DNA of 64,000 bases from Desulfurobacterium atlanticum (lineage in GTDB: Bacteria; Aquificota; Aquificia; Desulfurobacteriales; Desulfurobacteriaceae): NCBI RefSeq assembly GCF_900188395.1, contig NZ_FZOB01000004.1, positions 62,001 to 126,000 of the forward strand, read 5' to 3'. The notes beneath the pieces were generated by a model. The model ran no database searches. It was not told the origin of the DNA and worked only from the letters and a program-made list of their open reading frames with translations. Shown piece by piece: positions 34,570-44,067 of this stretch (position 1 is the first letter of the stretch; each line of letters opens with the position of its first letter). A program made the translations under genes and the position numbers.

Positions 34570-37500
34570 ATGAAGATAGGTAAAGGAGATTTTGTTCACT
34601 TACATCTTCACTCACAATACTCAATATTAGACGGTGCAATAAAAATAGAAGAGATGGCTAAAAAAACAAAAGAGCTGGGAATGCCAGCTGTTGCAGTCAC
34701 AGACCACGGAAATATGTTCGGATCCCTTGAACTTTACAATACATGCAAAAAATATGAAATAAAACCTATCATAGGCCAAGAGTTTTATATAGCTAAAGGC
34801 TCCCGTTTTGACAGAAAGGAAGCAGGAGAAAAGGGAAGCTACCACCTCGTCCTTCTTGCAAAAAATGAAAAAGGCCTTAAAAACTTAATGAAATTAAGTT
34901 CAATAGCATTTATTGACGGCTTCTACTACAAACCAAGAATAGACAAGGAGGTTCTTGAAAAGCACAGCGAAGGATTAATAGCTCTCTCAGCATGTATTCA
35001 GGGTGAAATCCCTCTCCTTTACCTGCAGGGAAAAAAAGAAGAAGCTGAAAAAGCTGCAAAGTGGTATAAGGAACTTTTTGGAGAAGACTTTTATCTTGAG
35101 ATCCAAGACCACGGAATGAGAGAACAGAAAATAGCCAATAAAGGAGTTATAGAGATAGCAAGAAAACTTGATATAGACCTTGTAGCCACAAATGACGCTC
35201 ACTATCTCAACAAAGAAGACTGGGAAGCCCATGACATTCTCCTCTGCATCCAGACAGGAAAAAAGCTAAAAGATGAAAAGCGAATGCGATTTCCCACAAA
35301 AGAGTTTTACTTTAAAAACGGCGAAGAGATGCTCAGAATTTTTAAAGAAGTCCCTGAAGCAATTTTAAACACTCTCAAAGTAGCAGAGAAAATTGACATA
35401 AACCTTGGAAACTCAGAATATCACCTTCCAGAATATCAGATTCCAGAAGGATATACCTACGAAACATACCTTAAAGAACTTGCCGAAAAGGGACTTGAAA
35501 AAAGATTTGAAGAACTTGGCATAAAAGATGGCGAAACAAAAAGAAAATACAAAGAAAGGCTTTATCATGAGTTAAAAATTATAAACGATATGGGCTTTCC
35601 GGGATATTTCCTTATTGTATGGGACTTTATCAACTGGGCAAAGAAAAACGGTATTCCTGTCGGACCCGGAAGGGGTTCAGCCGCCGGTTCTCTTGTAGCC
35701 TATGCAATAGGAATAACAGATATTGACCCTATCAGATTTAATCTTCTCTTTGAACGATTTCTGAATCCTGAAAGGGTAACAATGCCGGACATCGATGTTG
35801 ATATCTGTCAGGATGGAAGAGACCGGGTCATCCAATATGTAAGAGAAAAGTATGGAAATGATAAAGTATGCCAGATAATAACGTTTGGAACATTGAAACC
35901 AAAAGGTGTAGTAAGAGATGTTGGAAGAGTTCTTGATATTCCTTACGGTGAAGTTGACAGGATAGCAAAACTGATACCAAACGACGCAAAAACGATAGAA
36001 GATGCGCTTGAAAAAGCCCCGGAACTTAAAGAGCTTGTTGAAAAAGAGGAACTCTACCAGAAAATGGTAAAAATAGCATCAAAACTTCAGGGACTTACAA
36101 GACAAACTGGTGTTCACGCAGCAGGTGTCGTTATCACCCCGGAAACACTAACAAACTTTATTCCCCTTGCAAGAAGTAAAGAAGGTGACATAACCACACA
36201 GTATGAGATGGGACAGGTTGAAAGTCTCGGCCTTCTAAAAATGGACTTTTTAGGGTTAAAAACACTCACCATAATAGATAAAACAGTTAAGCTTGTAGAA
36301 AAAACAAGAGGGATAAAAATAGATCTGAAAAAACTTCCCCTTAACGATGAGAAGACATATCAACTTCTTCAGGAAGGAAACACCGTAGGTGTGTTCCAGC
36401 TTGAATCTCCCGGAATGAGAAATTTAATGAAAAGATTAAAACCTGAATCCATAGAAGACATCGTTGCCCTTGTTGCTCTCTATAGACCTGGACCTTTAAA
36501 CTCAGGTATGGCAGAAAGTTACATAAAAAGAAAACACGGAGAAGAGCCTGTTGACTACATATTCCCTGAACTTGAACCGTATCTTAAAGAAACCTACGGA
36601 TTATTTATCTACCAGGAACAGATTATGCAGATAGCAAACGTCCTTGCCGGTTACTCCCTCGGGGAAGCGGACCTTTTACGCCGTGCCATGGGTAAAAAGA
36701 AAAAAGAGATAATGGAACAACAGCGAGAAATCTTTGTTAAAAGAGCTGTTGAAAGAGGCTATCCAAAAGATAAAGTGGAAAAGCTTTTTGATGATATTGC
36801 AAAATTTGCAGAATACGGTTTTAACAAATCCCACTCAGCAGCTTATGGTTACCTTGCATATATAACAGCTTATCTGAAAGCTCACTTCCCTCAAGAACTT
36901 CTTGCAACAATGATGTCCATTGATTATGACAACGCAGATGAAATAGTTAAACTTACAAAAGACTGTAAAGAAAACGGTATAGAGATACTACCGCCTGACA
37001 TAAACAAAAGCGCAGCAAAATTCACAATAGAAAATGGAAAAATAAGATTCGGGCTTGCAGGAATAAAAGGAGTGGGAGAAAAAGCAGCTGAAGCAATTGT
37101 TCAGGCAAGGGAAAAAGAAGGAGAATTTAAAGACCTCTACGACTTTTGCGAAAAAGTTGATATGAGACAGGTGAACAGAAAAGTGCTTGAAGCCCTTATA
37201 AAAGCCGGAGCATTTGACTCAACAGGATACAACAGGGCCACACTTTTAAACACTCTTGATAGAGCTATGGCTGCAGCTCAGAGCATCCAGAAAACAAAAA
37301 GCAAAGGCTTAATGAGTCTTTTCGGAGATGAAACCCCTGTTATTCAGAAAGAGTACAACGAAACAGAAGAGTGGCCAGAAAGGGTAAAACTTGAATATGA
37401 AAGGTCTGCCATAGGCTTTTACCTATCGGGACATCCACTTCTTGAATACCTGTCTATAGTCCCGTTTAAATTTGACACATCCTCTCATAAAGATGAGTGG

Positions 37501-38010
37501 AAAGATGAGCAGGAAGTAACGATAGCAGGTGCCATAACAGGAGTTAAAACAAGAAGAACCCAGCGGGGAGAGATGTGGGCAAACGTGGAAATTACAGACC
37601 TTGAAGGTGTGCTTAACGTATTAGTATTTCCAAATGTTTATAAAGAAATATCTGAAATCCTGACCGAAGGTAATGTGGTAATAATAAAGGGAACTGTTAG
37701 AAAGGAAGAGGGAACTGTATCCATCATTGCAAAAGAGATAGGAAGATTTGAGAAAAAGATAGCAGAAGTCGTAAACAGGATTGTACTGAAAATAGACGGT
37801 GGGAAACTGGACGATCAGTTGCTTGAAAGATTAAAGAGTTTTCTCCTTGAAAACAGCTCACCAGATGGAAAACCGGTAATTATAGAACTTAAAAACAACG
37901 GCTATATAATACAACTTCAAACACACCCGGATTTTTCTGTTCCTATAGATGCAGCAACAATTAGAGGTTTAAAAAAGTTAATAGGAGAAAAACAGATAAA
38001 AATCGTTTAA
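34570..38010 (+). CDS. dnaE: DNA polymerase III alpha subunit
   Basis: An 1146-residue DnaE1-type replicative polymerase. The PHP domain opens the protein (VHLHLHSQYSILDGA, then VTDHGNMFG). The polymerase core has GPGRGSAAGSLVAYAIGITD, the catalytic aspartates in MPDIDVDICQDGR (near 413), and RQTGVHAAGVVI. Tandem HhH and OB domains occupy the C-terminus (EVTIAGAITGVKTRRTQRG, about 980). Length is typical. It precedes accA by 12 bp and forms a unit with it. Confidence 0.97.
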   Translation: MKIGKGDFVHLHLHSQYSILDGAIKIEEMAKKTKELGMPAVAVTDHGNMFGSLELYNTCKKYEIKPIIGQEFYIAKGSRFDRKEAGEKGSYHLVLLAKNEKGLKNLMKLSSIAFIDGFYYKPRIDKEVLEKHSEGLIALSACIQGEIPLLYLQGKKEEAEKAAKWYKELFGEDFYLEIQDHGMREQKIANKGVIEIARKLDIDLVATNDAHYLNKEDWEAHDILLCIQTGKKLKDEKRMRFPTKEFYFKNGEEMLRIFKEVPEAILNTLKVAEKIDINLGNSEYHLPEYQIPEGYTYETYLKELAEKGLEKRFEELGIKDGETKRKYKERLYHELKIINDMGFPGYFLIVWDFINWAKKNGIPVGPGRGSAAGSLVAYAIGITDIDPIRFNLLFERFLNPERVTMPDIDVDICQDGRDRVIQYVREKYGNDKVCQIITFGTLKPKGVVRDVGRVLDIPYGEVDRIAKLIPNDAKTIEDALEKAPELKELVEKEELYQKMVKIASKLQGLTRQTGVHAAGVVITPETLTNFIPLARSKEGDITTQYEMGQVESLGLLKMDFLGLKTLTIIDKTVKLVEKTRGIKIDLKKLPLNDEKTYQLLQEGNTVGVFQLESPGMRNLMKRLKPESIEDIVALVALYRPGPLNSGMAESYIKRKHGEEPVDYIFPELEPYLKETYGLFIYQEQIMQIANVLAGYSLGEADLLRRAMGKKKKEIMEQQREIFVKRAVERGYPKDKVEKLFDDIAKFAEYGFNKSHSAAYGYLAYITAYLKAHFPQELLATMMSIDYDNADEIVKLTKDCKENGIEILPPDINKSAAKFTIENGKIRFGLAGIKGVGEKAAEAIVQAREKEGEFKDLYDFCEKVDMRQVNRKVLEALIKAGAFDSTGYNRATLLNTLDRAMAAAQSIQKTKSKGLMSLFGDETPVIQKEYNETEEWPERVKLEYERSAIGFYLSGHPLLEYLSIVPFKFDTSSHKDEWKDEQEVTIAGAITGVKTRRTQRGEMWANVEITDLEGVLNVLVFPNVYKEISEILTEGNVVIIKGTVRKEEGTVSIIAKEIGRFEKKIAEVVNRIVLKIDGGKLDDQLLERLKSFLLENSSPDGKPVIIELKNNGYIIQLQTHPDFSVPIDAATIRGLKKLIGEKQIKIV

Positions 38011-38022
38011 AAGGAGCTTTAA

Positions 38023-38958
38023 ATGGCTGTTTTGTTAGAATTTGAAAAGAAAGTAGAAAGATTGAGAAGGAAAATAGAAGAATTGAAAGAGAAAGGAAAA
38101 CACGACCCTGCTGTGATAAGAGAGATAGAGGAAAAGTTCAAAAGAAAAATAGAGGAGTTTTACTCCAACCTAACTCCGTGGGACAGAGTGCTCCTTGCAA
38201 GACATCCAGACCGCCCTCACGCAATAGACTTCATAAACAATGTTTTCAAAGACTTTATAGAACTTCACGGGGACAGACACTGCGGTGACGGAAAAGCTAT
38301 AGTTGCAGGATTTGCACAGTTTAAAGGTATTCCTGTATGCGTAATAGGACAGGAAAAGGGCAGGGATACAAAAGATAAAATCAGACGGAATTTTGGAATG
38401 CCGACTCCTGAAGATTACAGAAAAGCGTTAAGAGTTATGAAGCTTGCAGAGAAATTCCGAAAACCGATAATAACCCTTGTTGACACCCCCGGAGCTTTTC
38501 CCGGTATAGAAGCAGAAGAACACGGACAATCTGAAGCGATAGCAAGAAATCTTCTTGAAATGGCAAAGCTTACAGTCCCTGTTGTAAGCGTTGTTATAGG
38601 TGAAGGGGGAAGCGGAGGAGCCCTTGCAATAAGCGTTGCAAACAGACTTCTCATGTTTGAAAACGCCATCTATTCTGTAATCTCCCCTGAAGGGTGTGCA
38701 GCTATTCTCTGGCAGTCGCAAGACAAAGTAAAAGAAGCAGCAGAAGCCCTAAAATTAACGTCAACACAGCTTAAAGAACTTGGAATAGTAGATGATATTA
38801 TTCCTGAACCCCTTGAAGGGGCACATAAAGACTACAAATTCACATTCCAGAAATTTGAAGAATATGTATCAAAACACCTAAATGACCTTTTAAAGATGTC
38901 ACCACAAGAGCTTAAAGAGGACAGATATCAGAAATTCAGAAAAATAGGGGCATTCTAA
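38023..38958 (+). CDS. accA: Acetyl-CoA carboxylase carboxyltransferase subunit alpha
   Basis: A 311-residue AccA, which with AccD moves carboxyl from carboxybiotin to acetyl-CoA for fatty-acid synthesis. The N-terminal coiled segment (about 5-50) and the crotonase-fold core (RHPDRPHAIDFI; GDRHCGDGKAIVAG; IGEGGSGGALAISVANRLLM) are intact. RDTKDKIRRNFGMPTPEDYRKA is the usual AccA signature, given here as a region near 115-135. It follows dnaE, as in many bacteria. Confidence 0.96.
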   Translation: MAVLLEFEKKVERLRRKIEELKEKGKHDPAVIREIEEKFKRKIEEFYSNLTPWDRVLLARHPDRPHAIDFINNVFKDFIELHGDRHCGDGKAIVAGFAQFKGIPVCVIGQEKGRDTKDKIRRNFGMPTPEDYRKALRVMKLAEKFRKPIITLVDTPGAFPGIEAEEHGQSEAIARNLLEMAKLTVPVVSVVIGEGGSGGALAISVANRLLMFENAIYSVISPEGCAAILWQSQDKVKEAAEALKLTSTQLKELGIVDDIIPEPLEGAHKDYKFTFQKFEEYVSKHLNDLLKMSPQELKEDRYQKFRKIGAF

Positions 38959-38966
38959 AATTTCTA

Positions 38967-38995
38967 TTGACGGCTATTCAGATTTCAAATATATT
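38967..38995 (+). promoter_or_regulatory. Sigma-70 promoter of the rpsB operon
   Basis: TTGACG (38967-38972) and TATATT (38990-38995) are 17 bp apart. The start near 39002 would give a ~100-nt leader before rpsB. Confidence 0.65.
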
Positions 38996-39020
38996 ACCAA
39001 CGACAACTCACCTTCCCCGA

Positions 39021-39057
39021 TTCAGAGAGGGGTGCCCTTTAAAGGGTTCTCTCTGAA
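39021..39057 (+). promoter_or_regulatory. Structured rpsB leader (hairpin)
   Basis: TTCAGAGAG (39021-39029) pairs perfectly with CTCTCTGAA (39049-39057). The loop contains a second palindrome, CCCTTTAAAGGG. Flanking CCTTCCC and GGGATGGGAGG may add an outer stem. No U-run follows, so it is not a terminator. Its place in the 5' leader fits an autoregulatory site for ribosomal protein S2. Confidence 0.5.
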
Positions 39058-39100
39058 GATGACGGGATGGGAGGCTAAACCACAAAAAGGAGGAAATTAG

Positions 39101-39973
39101 ATGTCTGAAGAGATTAAAAACACACAGCAGACAGAAGAACAGAAAGAAACTGAAGTAAAAGAGGTTGAAACAGTAGAAGCTGAAAAGCAGGAAGAAACAT
39201 TCAAACCAAGACCGAAAGGCTCAAGAATCACGATGAAGGAACTTCTTGAAGCAGGGGTTCATTTCGGCCACCAGAAAGAGAGATGGAACCCCAAAATGAA
39301 GAGATTTATCTTCACAGAGAGAAACGGAATCCACATTATTGACCTTCAAAAAACACTCAAATACTTTGATGAAGCTTACGATTTTGTTGCCGACCTTATA
39401 GCAAACGGCGGAACAATTCTTTTCGTGTGCACAAAGAAGCAGGGACAGGACATTGTTAAAGAAGAAGCTGAAAGATGTGGAATGTATTACATCAACAAGA
39501 GATGGCTTGGTGGAATAATTACAAACTTTGAAACAATAAAGAAAAGCATTTTCAAATTAAAAATGCTTAAGAAGATGGAAGAAGAGGGAATCTTTGAAAA
39601 GCTTCCAAAGAAAGAAGCTATGAAACTGAGAAGAAAAAAAGAGAAGCTTGAAAAGTATATCGGTGGAATTGAAAATATGAAGAAAATTCCAGACGCTCTC
39701 TTTATCGTTGATGTTGTGAGAGAAGAGAACGCGGTAACTGAAGCAAGAAAAGCTGGAGTTCCAATTGTTGCCCTTGTTGACACAAACGCTGATCCAGATC
39801 TTATAGATTACCCAATTCCTGCAAACGATGATGCTATCAGGGCAATAAGGTTATTAACATCAAGAATAGCCGATGCTGTTCTTGAAGGAAAAATGAGAAG
39901 AGACGCAATTAAACTTGCTGAAGGCGAAGAGTTTGTTGAAGAAGAAGCTGAATTTGTTCCAGAGGAGGAATAA
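39101..39973 (+). CDS. rpsB: 30S ribosomal protein S2 with an acidic N-terminal extension
   Basis: A 290-residue uS2. The conserved protein begins only at residue ~44 ([16 protein letters not shown]) and continues with [11 protein letters not shown] and [10 protein letters not shown]. Before it comes a ~43-residue Glu/Lys/Thr-rich extension, and after it an acidic tail ([15 protein letters not shown]). The early ATG is supported by AAGGAGGAAATT; the internal ATG has no ribosome site, so the extension is probably real. It is 2 bp from tsf. Confidence 0.95.
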   Translation: MSEEIKNTQQTEEQKETEVKEVETVEAEKQEETFKPRPKGSRITMKELLEAGVHFGHQKERWNPKMKRFIFTERNGIHIIDLQKTLKYFDEAYDFVADLIANGGTILFVCTKKQGQDIVKEEAERCGMYYINKRWLGGIITNFETIKKSIFKLKMLKKMEEEGIFEKLPKKEAMKLRRKKEKLEKYIGGIENMKKIPDALFIVDVVREENAVTEARKAGVPIVALVDTNADPDLIDYPIPANDDAIRAIRLLTSRIADAVLEGKMRRDAIKLAEGEEFVEEEAEFVPEEE

Positions 39974-39975
39974 TA

Positions 39976-40572
39976 ATGGCCGAAATTACAACAGAAAAAA
40001 TTAAAGAACTAAGAGCAAAAACAGGAGCCGGTATTGTTGACTGTAAAAAGGCTCTCCAGGAAGCTGACGGAGACATAGAAAAAGCTCTTGAAATTTTAAG
40101 AAAGAAAGGAGCAGCAAAGGCTGCCAAAAAAGCTGACAGAGCAACTGCTGAAGGAATCGTAGTATCCTACATCCACGCAGGTGGAAAAGTTGGTGCCCTT
40201 GTAGAAATCAACTGTGAAACAGACTTTGTTGCAAGAACAGATGACTTTAAAGCACTCGGCCATGAAATAGCAATGCAGGTTGCTGCAATGAATCCTAAAT
40301 ATGTAAGTAGAGAAGAAGTTCCTGCCGAAATTATTGAAAAAGAAAAAGAGATTCTCAAAGAGCAGGCTCTTGCTGAAGGAAAGCCTGAACACATAGTAGA
40401 AAAGATAGTTGAAGGAAGATTAAACAAGTTCTATTCTGAAAACTGCCTCCTTGAACAGCCGTGGATCAAAGATGACAGCAAAACAATTGGTGACCTTGTG
40501 AAGGAATACATTACAAAGTTAGGTGAGAACATCAAAGTTAAAAGATTTTGCAGATTCGGAGTTGGGGAATAA
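39976..40572 (+). CDS. tsf: Elongation factor Ts
   Basis: A 198-residue EF-Ts, nucleotide-exchange factor for EF-Tu. The UBA-like N-terminus ([19 protein letters not shown]) and the TDFVAR motif in [13 protein letters not shown] are intact. The short form lacks the duplicated C-terminal subdomain of E. coli EF-Ts, as in Thermus. Its stop codon lies inside the loop of the terminator-like hairpin that follows. Confidence 0.97.
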   Translation: MAEITTEKIKELRAKTGAGIVDCKKALQEADGDIEKALEILRKKGAAKAAKKADRATAEGIVVSYIHAGGKVGALVEINCETDFVARTDDFKALGHEIAMQVAAMNPKYVSREEVPAEIIEKEKEILKEQALAEGKPEHIVEKIVEGRLNKFYSENCLLEQPWIKDDSKTIGDLVKEYITKLGENIKVKRFCRFGVGE

Positions 40573-40588
40573 GCCCCAACTCTTTTTT
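40561..40588 (+). terminator. Rho-independent terminator/attenuator after tsf
   Basis: GTTGGGG (40561-40567) and CCCCAAC (40574-40580) form a seven-pair stem, followed by TCTTTTTT. It separates rpsB-tsf from pyrH-frr and probably reduces read-through. Confidence 0.8.
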
Positions 40589-40612
40589 GAACCAAAAATG
40601 AGGGAAAAGGGA

Positions 40613-41338
40613 ATGGAAAATCTTAAATATCGGAGAATCCTACTTAAACTCAGTGGAGAAGCTCTTCAGGGAGAGAAAAACTACGGAATAGACCCAGAGT
40701 TCTTGGGAAATCTTGCAGATGAGATTGAAAAAGTTGTAAAGCTTGGAGTAGAATTGGCCATAGTCATAGGCGGTGGTAACATTTTCCGCGGAATGAAAGG
40801 CGCCACACAGGGAATGGACAGGGCAACTGCCGACTATATGGGAATGCTTGCGACGGTTATGAACGCTCTTGCCCTTCAAGATGCTTTGGAAAAAAGAGGT
40901 CTTAAAACAAGAGTTCTCTCGGCTATTGAAATGAGGGAAATCGCAGAACCTTACATAAGAAGAAGGGCTATAAGGCATCTTGAAAAGGGAAGGGTGGTTA
41001 TATTCGCCGCAGGAACAGGAAATCCATTTTTCACAACAGATACTGCAGCCGCGCTGAGAGCTGCTGAAATAAACGCAGATATACTCCTTAAAGCAACAAA
41101 AGTTGATGGTGTTTATACAGCAGACCCTATGAAAGATAAAAATGCTGTAAAACTTGACAAAATATCGTATAAAGATGTTATAGTTAAAGGTATAAAGGTT
41201 ATGGATTCTGCTGCCGTGTCCCTCTGTATGGAAAACGGAATACCTATAGTGGTGTTTGATGTAAGGAAGCCGGGTAATCTTGAAAAGGTTGTAAAAGGCG
41301 AAAATGTAGGTTCACTTGTTGAAGGGGAGGCATTATGA
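40613..41338 (+). CDS. pyrH: UMP kinase
   Basis: A 241-residue bacterial UMP kinase of the amino-acid-kinase fold: [11 protein letters not shown] at the start, [11 protein letters not shown] near 55, [21 protein letters not shown] (about 75-95) and the [20 protein letters not shown] loop. The ATG at 40613 is chosen for family length and the upstream AGGG; upstream in-frame ATGs lie in or next to the terminator. Its stop overlaps frr as ATGA. Confidence 0.96.
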   Translation: MENLKYRRILLKLSGEALQGEKNYGIDPEFLGNLADEIEKVVKLGVELAIVIGGGNIFRGMKGATQGMDRATADYMGMLATVMNALALQDALEKRGLKTRVLSAIEMREIAEPYIRRRAIRHLEKGRVVIFAAGTGNPFFTTDTAAALRAAEINADILLKATKVDGVYTADPMKDKNAVKLDKISYKDVIVKGIKVMDSAAVSLCMENGIPIVVFDVRKPGNLEKVVKGENVGSLVEGEAL

Positions 41339-41889
41339 ACGACCTGCTTAAAGATGCAGATAAAAGAATGAAGAAAAGTGTAGATGTTTTGAAAACAGAA
41401 TTTTCCGGGTTAAGGACTGGAAGAGCTTCTACAATTTTAGTGGAAGATATCAAGGTGGACTATTACGGAACAATGACGCCAATAAAACAGCTTGCGCAAA
41501 TTTCAGTTCCTGAAGCCACCCAGATAGCAATCCAGCCGTGGGATATCTCTGTTGTTCCAAACATAGAAAAGGCCATCAGAAACTCAGACCTTGGAGTTCA
41601 GCCTCAAACAGATGGAAATGTTATAAGGATAAACCTGCCACCACTTACAGAAGAGAGAAGAAGAGACCTTGTTAAAAAAGCGGGAAAAATGGCTGAACAG
41701 GCAAGAATAGCTATAAGAAACATAAGACACGAAATTATGAAAGAACTTGATAAAATGAAAAAAGAAGGTGGTGTATCTGAAGACGAGATAAAAAGGCTTA
41801 AAGAAGAGCTTCAGAAAATTACAGATAAATATATAAAACAGATTGACGAACTCCTCAAGAAAAAAGAGGAGGAAATTCTCACAGTTTAA
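41335..41889 (+). CDS. frr: Ribosome recycling factor
   Basis: A 184-residue RRF, which with EF-G splits post-termination ribosomes. The triple-helix domain ([26 protein letters not shown]) and the central domain ([20 protein letters not shown]) are full length, with [14 protein letters not shown] and RNIRHE following. It is translationally coupled to pyrH. Confidence 0.97.
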   Translation: MNDLLKDADKRMKKSVDVLKTEFSGLRTGRASTILVEDIKVDYYGTMTPIKQLAQISVPEATQIAIQPWDISVVPNIEKAIRNSDLGVQPQTDGNVIRINLPPLTEERRRDLVKKAGKMAEQARIAIRNIRHEIMKELDKMKKEGGVSEDEIKRLKEELQKITDKYIKQIDELLKKKEEEILTV

Positions 41890-41905
41890 GTAAGGAGGTA
41901 AGAAG

Positions 41906-42082
41906 ATGGCTCATGTGATTGATTTGGAAGGATGCATCGGGTGCGGAGCATGTGCTTCTGTATGCCCAACAAACGCTATTCATCCTACAGATGACGGAAA
42001 GTACACAATTGTAGCTGAAGAGTGCATTGACTGTGGAGCATGCGTGGAAGTTTGCCCTACAGATTGTATCTCAGCCGAGTAA
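41906..42082 (+). CDS. Small 2[4Fe-4S] ferredoxin
   Basis: A 58-residue bacterial-type ferredoxin: CIGCGACASVCPTNA and CIDCGACVEVCPTDC give eight cluster cysteines in the classic C-x2-C-x2-C-x3-C-P pattern. The ATG follows AAGGAGGTAAGAAG, 16 bp after frr. It closes the rpsB-frr operon and is followed by a strong terminator. It probably carries low-potential electrons, for instance in reductive TCA-type carbon fixation; the partner cannot be told from here. Confidence 0.93.
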   Translation: MAHVIDLEGCIGCGACASVCPTNAIHPTDDGKYTIVAEECIDCGACVEVCPTDCISAE

Positions 42083-42095
42083 AAGGAAACTGGCA

Positions 42096-42123
42096 AAAGA
42101 GGGGAAGATTTCCCCTCTTTTTT
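42096..42123. terminator. Bidirectional terminator, ferredoxin / HEAT-repeat gene
   Basis: An 11-pair stem AAAGAGGGGAA with TTCCCCTCTTT around a GAT loop, with T-rich sequence after it on the plus strand and A/T-rich flank on the other. It lies between convergent genes. Confidence 0.85.
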
Positions 42124-43303
42124 ATTTGTTTGAAGCTTTTTGAAGAACAAGTCGAAGAACATCTCTAATATCATCAAGAACTTCGTTCTTATAAACAGCC
42201 TTTATCATATCTTTTTTCTTTGAAAGTTCGGAAGGTTTAAAAATTAAAAGGTTTTTTGCCGCAGAAAGCCTTAAGTTATCATCATTATTCAAATCCGAAA
42301 TAATTGACAGAACATAGTCAATACCATCTTCACAACCTATGTTCGCCATAGACCAGATAGCGGCTTTTTTCAAAGATTCATCCTTTTTAAACAAAAACTT
42401 CTTTAAAATAGGACAATATTCTTTGTCTCCACTTCTTCCCATGTAAGTTAAAGCAGCAGAAACAACAACAGGATCATCACTTTGAAGAAAACTATCAATA
42501 ATATCTTTTGAAATTTCCTTATTTCTTATAAAAGGCAACCTCAAAGCAAACGCCTTCTTCACCTCCTCATTTGAAAGAACAGAAAGAACAATATCTTTCT
42601 CAAGAAGCACACCATTTGTTATCAAAACCTCAAGAACAGCTGCTTTAATTGAAGGATCTGTTTCAATAAGTAATCTGCTTTCAAGATTCTTTAAAATCTT
42701 TTTTGATGGTCTGTGTGTAAGATAATATTTAACAGCGAGGTTTCTTATGTTTGAATCTCCACTTTGCAAATATTTTTCAACCTCTGGGAAATCTTCTTGT
42801 CTGAATGAAACTGTAAAAAGAGCACTTTTTAACAACTTTTTATCCCCAGATCTTAAAATTTTATCTATCTCTTTTTTACACTCTGTATATTTTGAAAGTC
42901 CCCTTAAAGCCTCTTTTTTAAGATTATCAGAAAACTTACCTTTTAAAACTTCACAGTAAAGCTTCCCTAAATCATCCTCATTAAAAGATTCCAGGGCAGA
43001 AAGAACAGCTTCCTTAACAGTATTGGATTTATCCTTTTCAAATGCCTTTAAAAGGCAGCTTTTAGCTCTAAAACTGAAAGGATAGTAACCAAGCGCCTCA
43101 GCAGCCGTTTTTCTTACCTTTTCGTTCTTATCTTTAATCAAAATCTCACAAAACTTATTTACATTGGAAGGATCTTTTATTCTTGAAAGATAAACTATAG
43201 CAAGAATCCTGTCCTGCGGATTTTTTGAGTTGATGTCAAAATTTGCTGCTAAAGAAACAGACGAAAACAAAAAACATAAAAAAGCCACTATTAACTTCCT
43301 CAT
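42122..43303 (-). CDS. Exported HEAT-repeat protein
   Basis: A 393-residue protein with a signal peptide (about 1-19, ending SLAANF) followed by about nine to ten alpha-helical HEAT-like repeats (for example KVRKTAAEALGYYPF and SLKKAAIWSMANIGCEDG). Such repeats mediate protein binding. It is the last gene of the minus-strand HAO-type cytochrome unit, abutting the preceding gene. A role as periplasmic scaffold or maturation factor for the cytochromes is inferred from position alone. Confidence 0.7.
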   Translation of the reverse strand: MRKLIVAFLCFLFSSVSLAANFDINSKNPQDRILAIVYLSRIKDPSNVNKFCEILIKDKNEKVRKTAAEALGYYPFSFRAKSCLLKAFEKDKSNTVKEAVLSALESFNEDDLGKLYCEVLKGKFSDNLKKEALRGLSKYTECKKEIDKILRSGDKKLLKSALFTVSFRQEDFPEVEKYLQSGDSNIRNLAVKYYLTHRPSKKILKNLESRLLIETDPSIKAAVLEVLITNGVLLEKDIVLSVLSNEEVKKAFALRLPFIRNKEISKDIIDSFLQSDDPVVVSAALTYMGRSGDKEYCPILKKFLFKKDESLKKAAIWSMANIGCEDGIDYVLSIISDLNNDDNLRLSAAKNLLIFKPSELSKKKDMIKAVYKNEVLDDIRDVLRLVLQKASNK

Positions 43304-44020
43304 CTACTCTCCTTTGTTAAGTTGCTTATCAAGCTTTCTTAAAAGTTGCTCATCTATTTTAACTTTATACTTCTCCCACAACCAATCAGCAAACTCTTGT
43401 GCTGCCCGTGTTTTTTTCTCTTCCCTTATAGCCTCAACAAGCTCTTTCTTTGATATAACCTTCATATCAGGATGTTTAGGGTCTTTCTTAAATCCATATT
43501 CTCCTTTATGAGCATTCATAAAGTTCTGAATATCTTCAGTTGTTACCTTTAAATAATCTGAAAGCATCTTTTCAACATAAGCTTTTTTCAAAAAGGACAG
43601 ATAAACTTTTCTTTTTAACTTTTTCCTTAATTTTTCTGCCTCTTTTTTCTCTATTTTCTTAGAAGAAACAAGCTTATCAACATATTTGTCTATCTCTTTA
43701 TATTCATTTTCTATATCTTTCTCATACTCTTTGAAAACAGGCTCTTTTTCTACACCGCTTTTTAAAGCTTCATGCGTCAAAATTTTCTCAAACGTTAAAC
43801 TCCTTGTAGCATCAATCAGATCAGCAAGGGTAAAATACCAGTTTCCTTTACCAACTTCTGCAAGTTTTTCCATTTTATAGTTTCTGTAATAACTTTTAAG
43901 CTCTTTTATACTAACACAGAGGTTATCAACTTCGGTAGTTGCAACACATGTTTTGGCATGGTTACTACTTCCATAAGCAAAAGAAGAAAAAGCAAAGAAG
44001 AACAGCAAAAATTTTTTCAC
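43304..44020 (-). CDS. Exported SurA/PpiC-N-like helical protein
   Basis: A 238-residue secreted protein. GTG at 44020 is taken as start because GGAGGT lies five to six bases upstream; it gives signal peptide MKKFLLFFFAFSSFAYG. The mature part is helical and highly charged. ADLIDATRSLTFEKILTHEAL and YLSFLKKAYVEKMLSDY recall the N-terminal chaperone region of SurA/PpiC proteins, but no parvulin domain follows. It sits directly downstream of the octaheme cytochrome. A folding or maturation helper is a reasonable guess; I do not recognise a named family. Confidence 0.55.
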   Translation of the reverse strand: MKKFLLFFFAFSSFAYGSSNHAKTCVATTEVDNLCVSIKELKSYYRNYKMEKLAEVGKGNWYFTLADLIDATRSLTFEKILTHEALKSGVEKEPVFKEYEKDIENEYKEIDKYVDKLVSSKKIEKKEAEKLRKKLKRKVYLSFLKKAYVEKMLSDYLKVTTEDIQNFMNAHKGEYGFKKDPKHPDMKVISKKELVEAIREEKKTRAAQEFADWLWEKYKVKIDEQLLRKLDKQLNKGE

Positions 44021-44067
44021 TCTATACCTCCACATAATAAGTTGGGGGCAAAGCCCCCAAATGAAAA

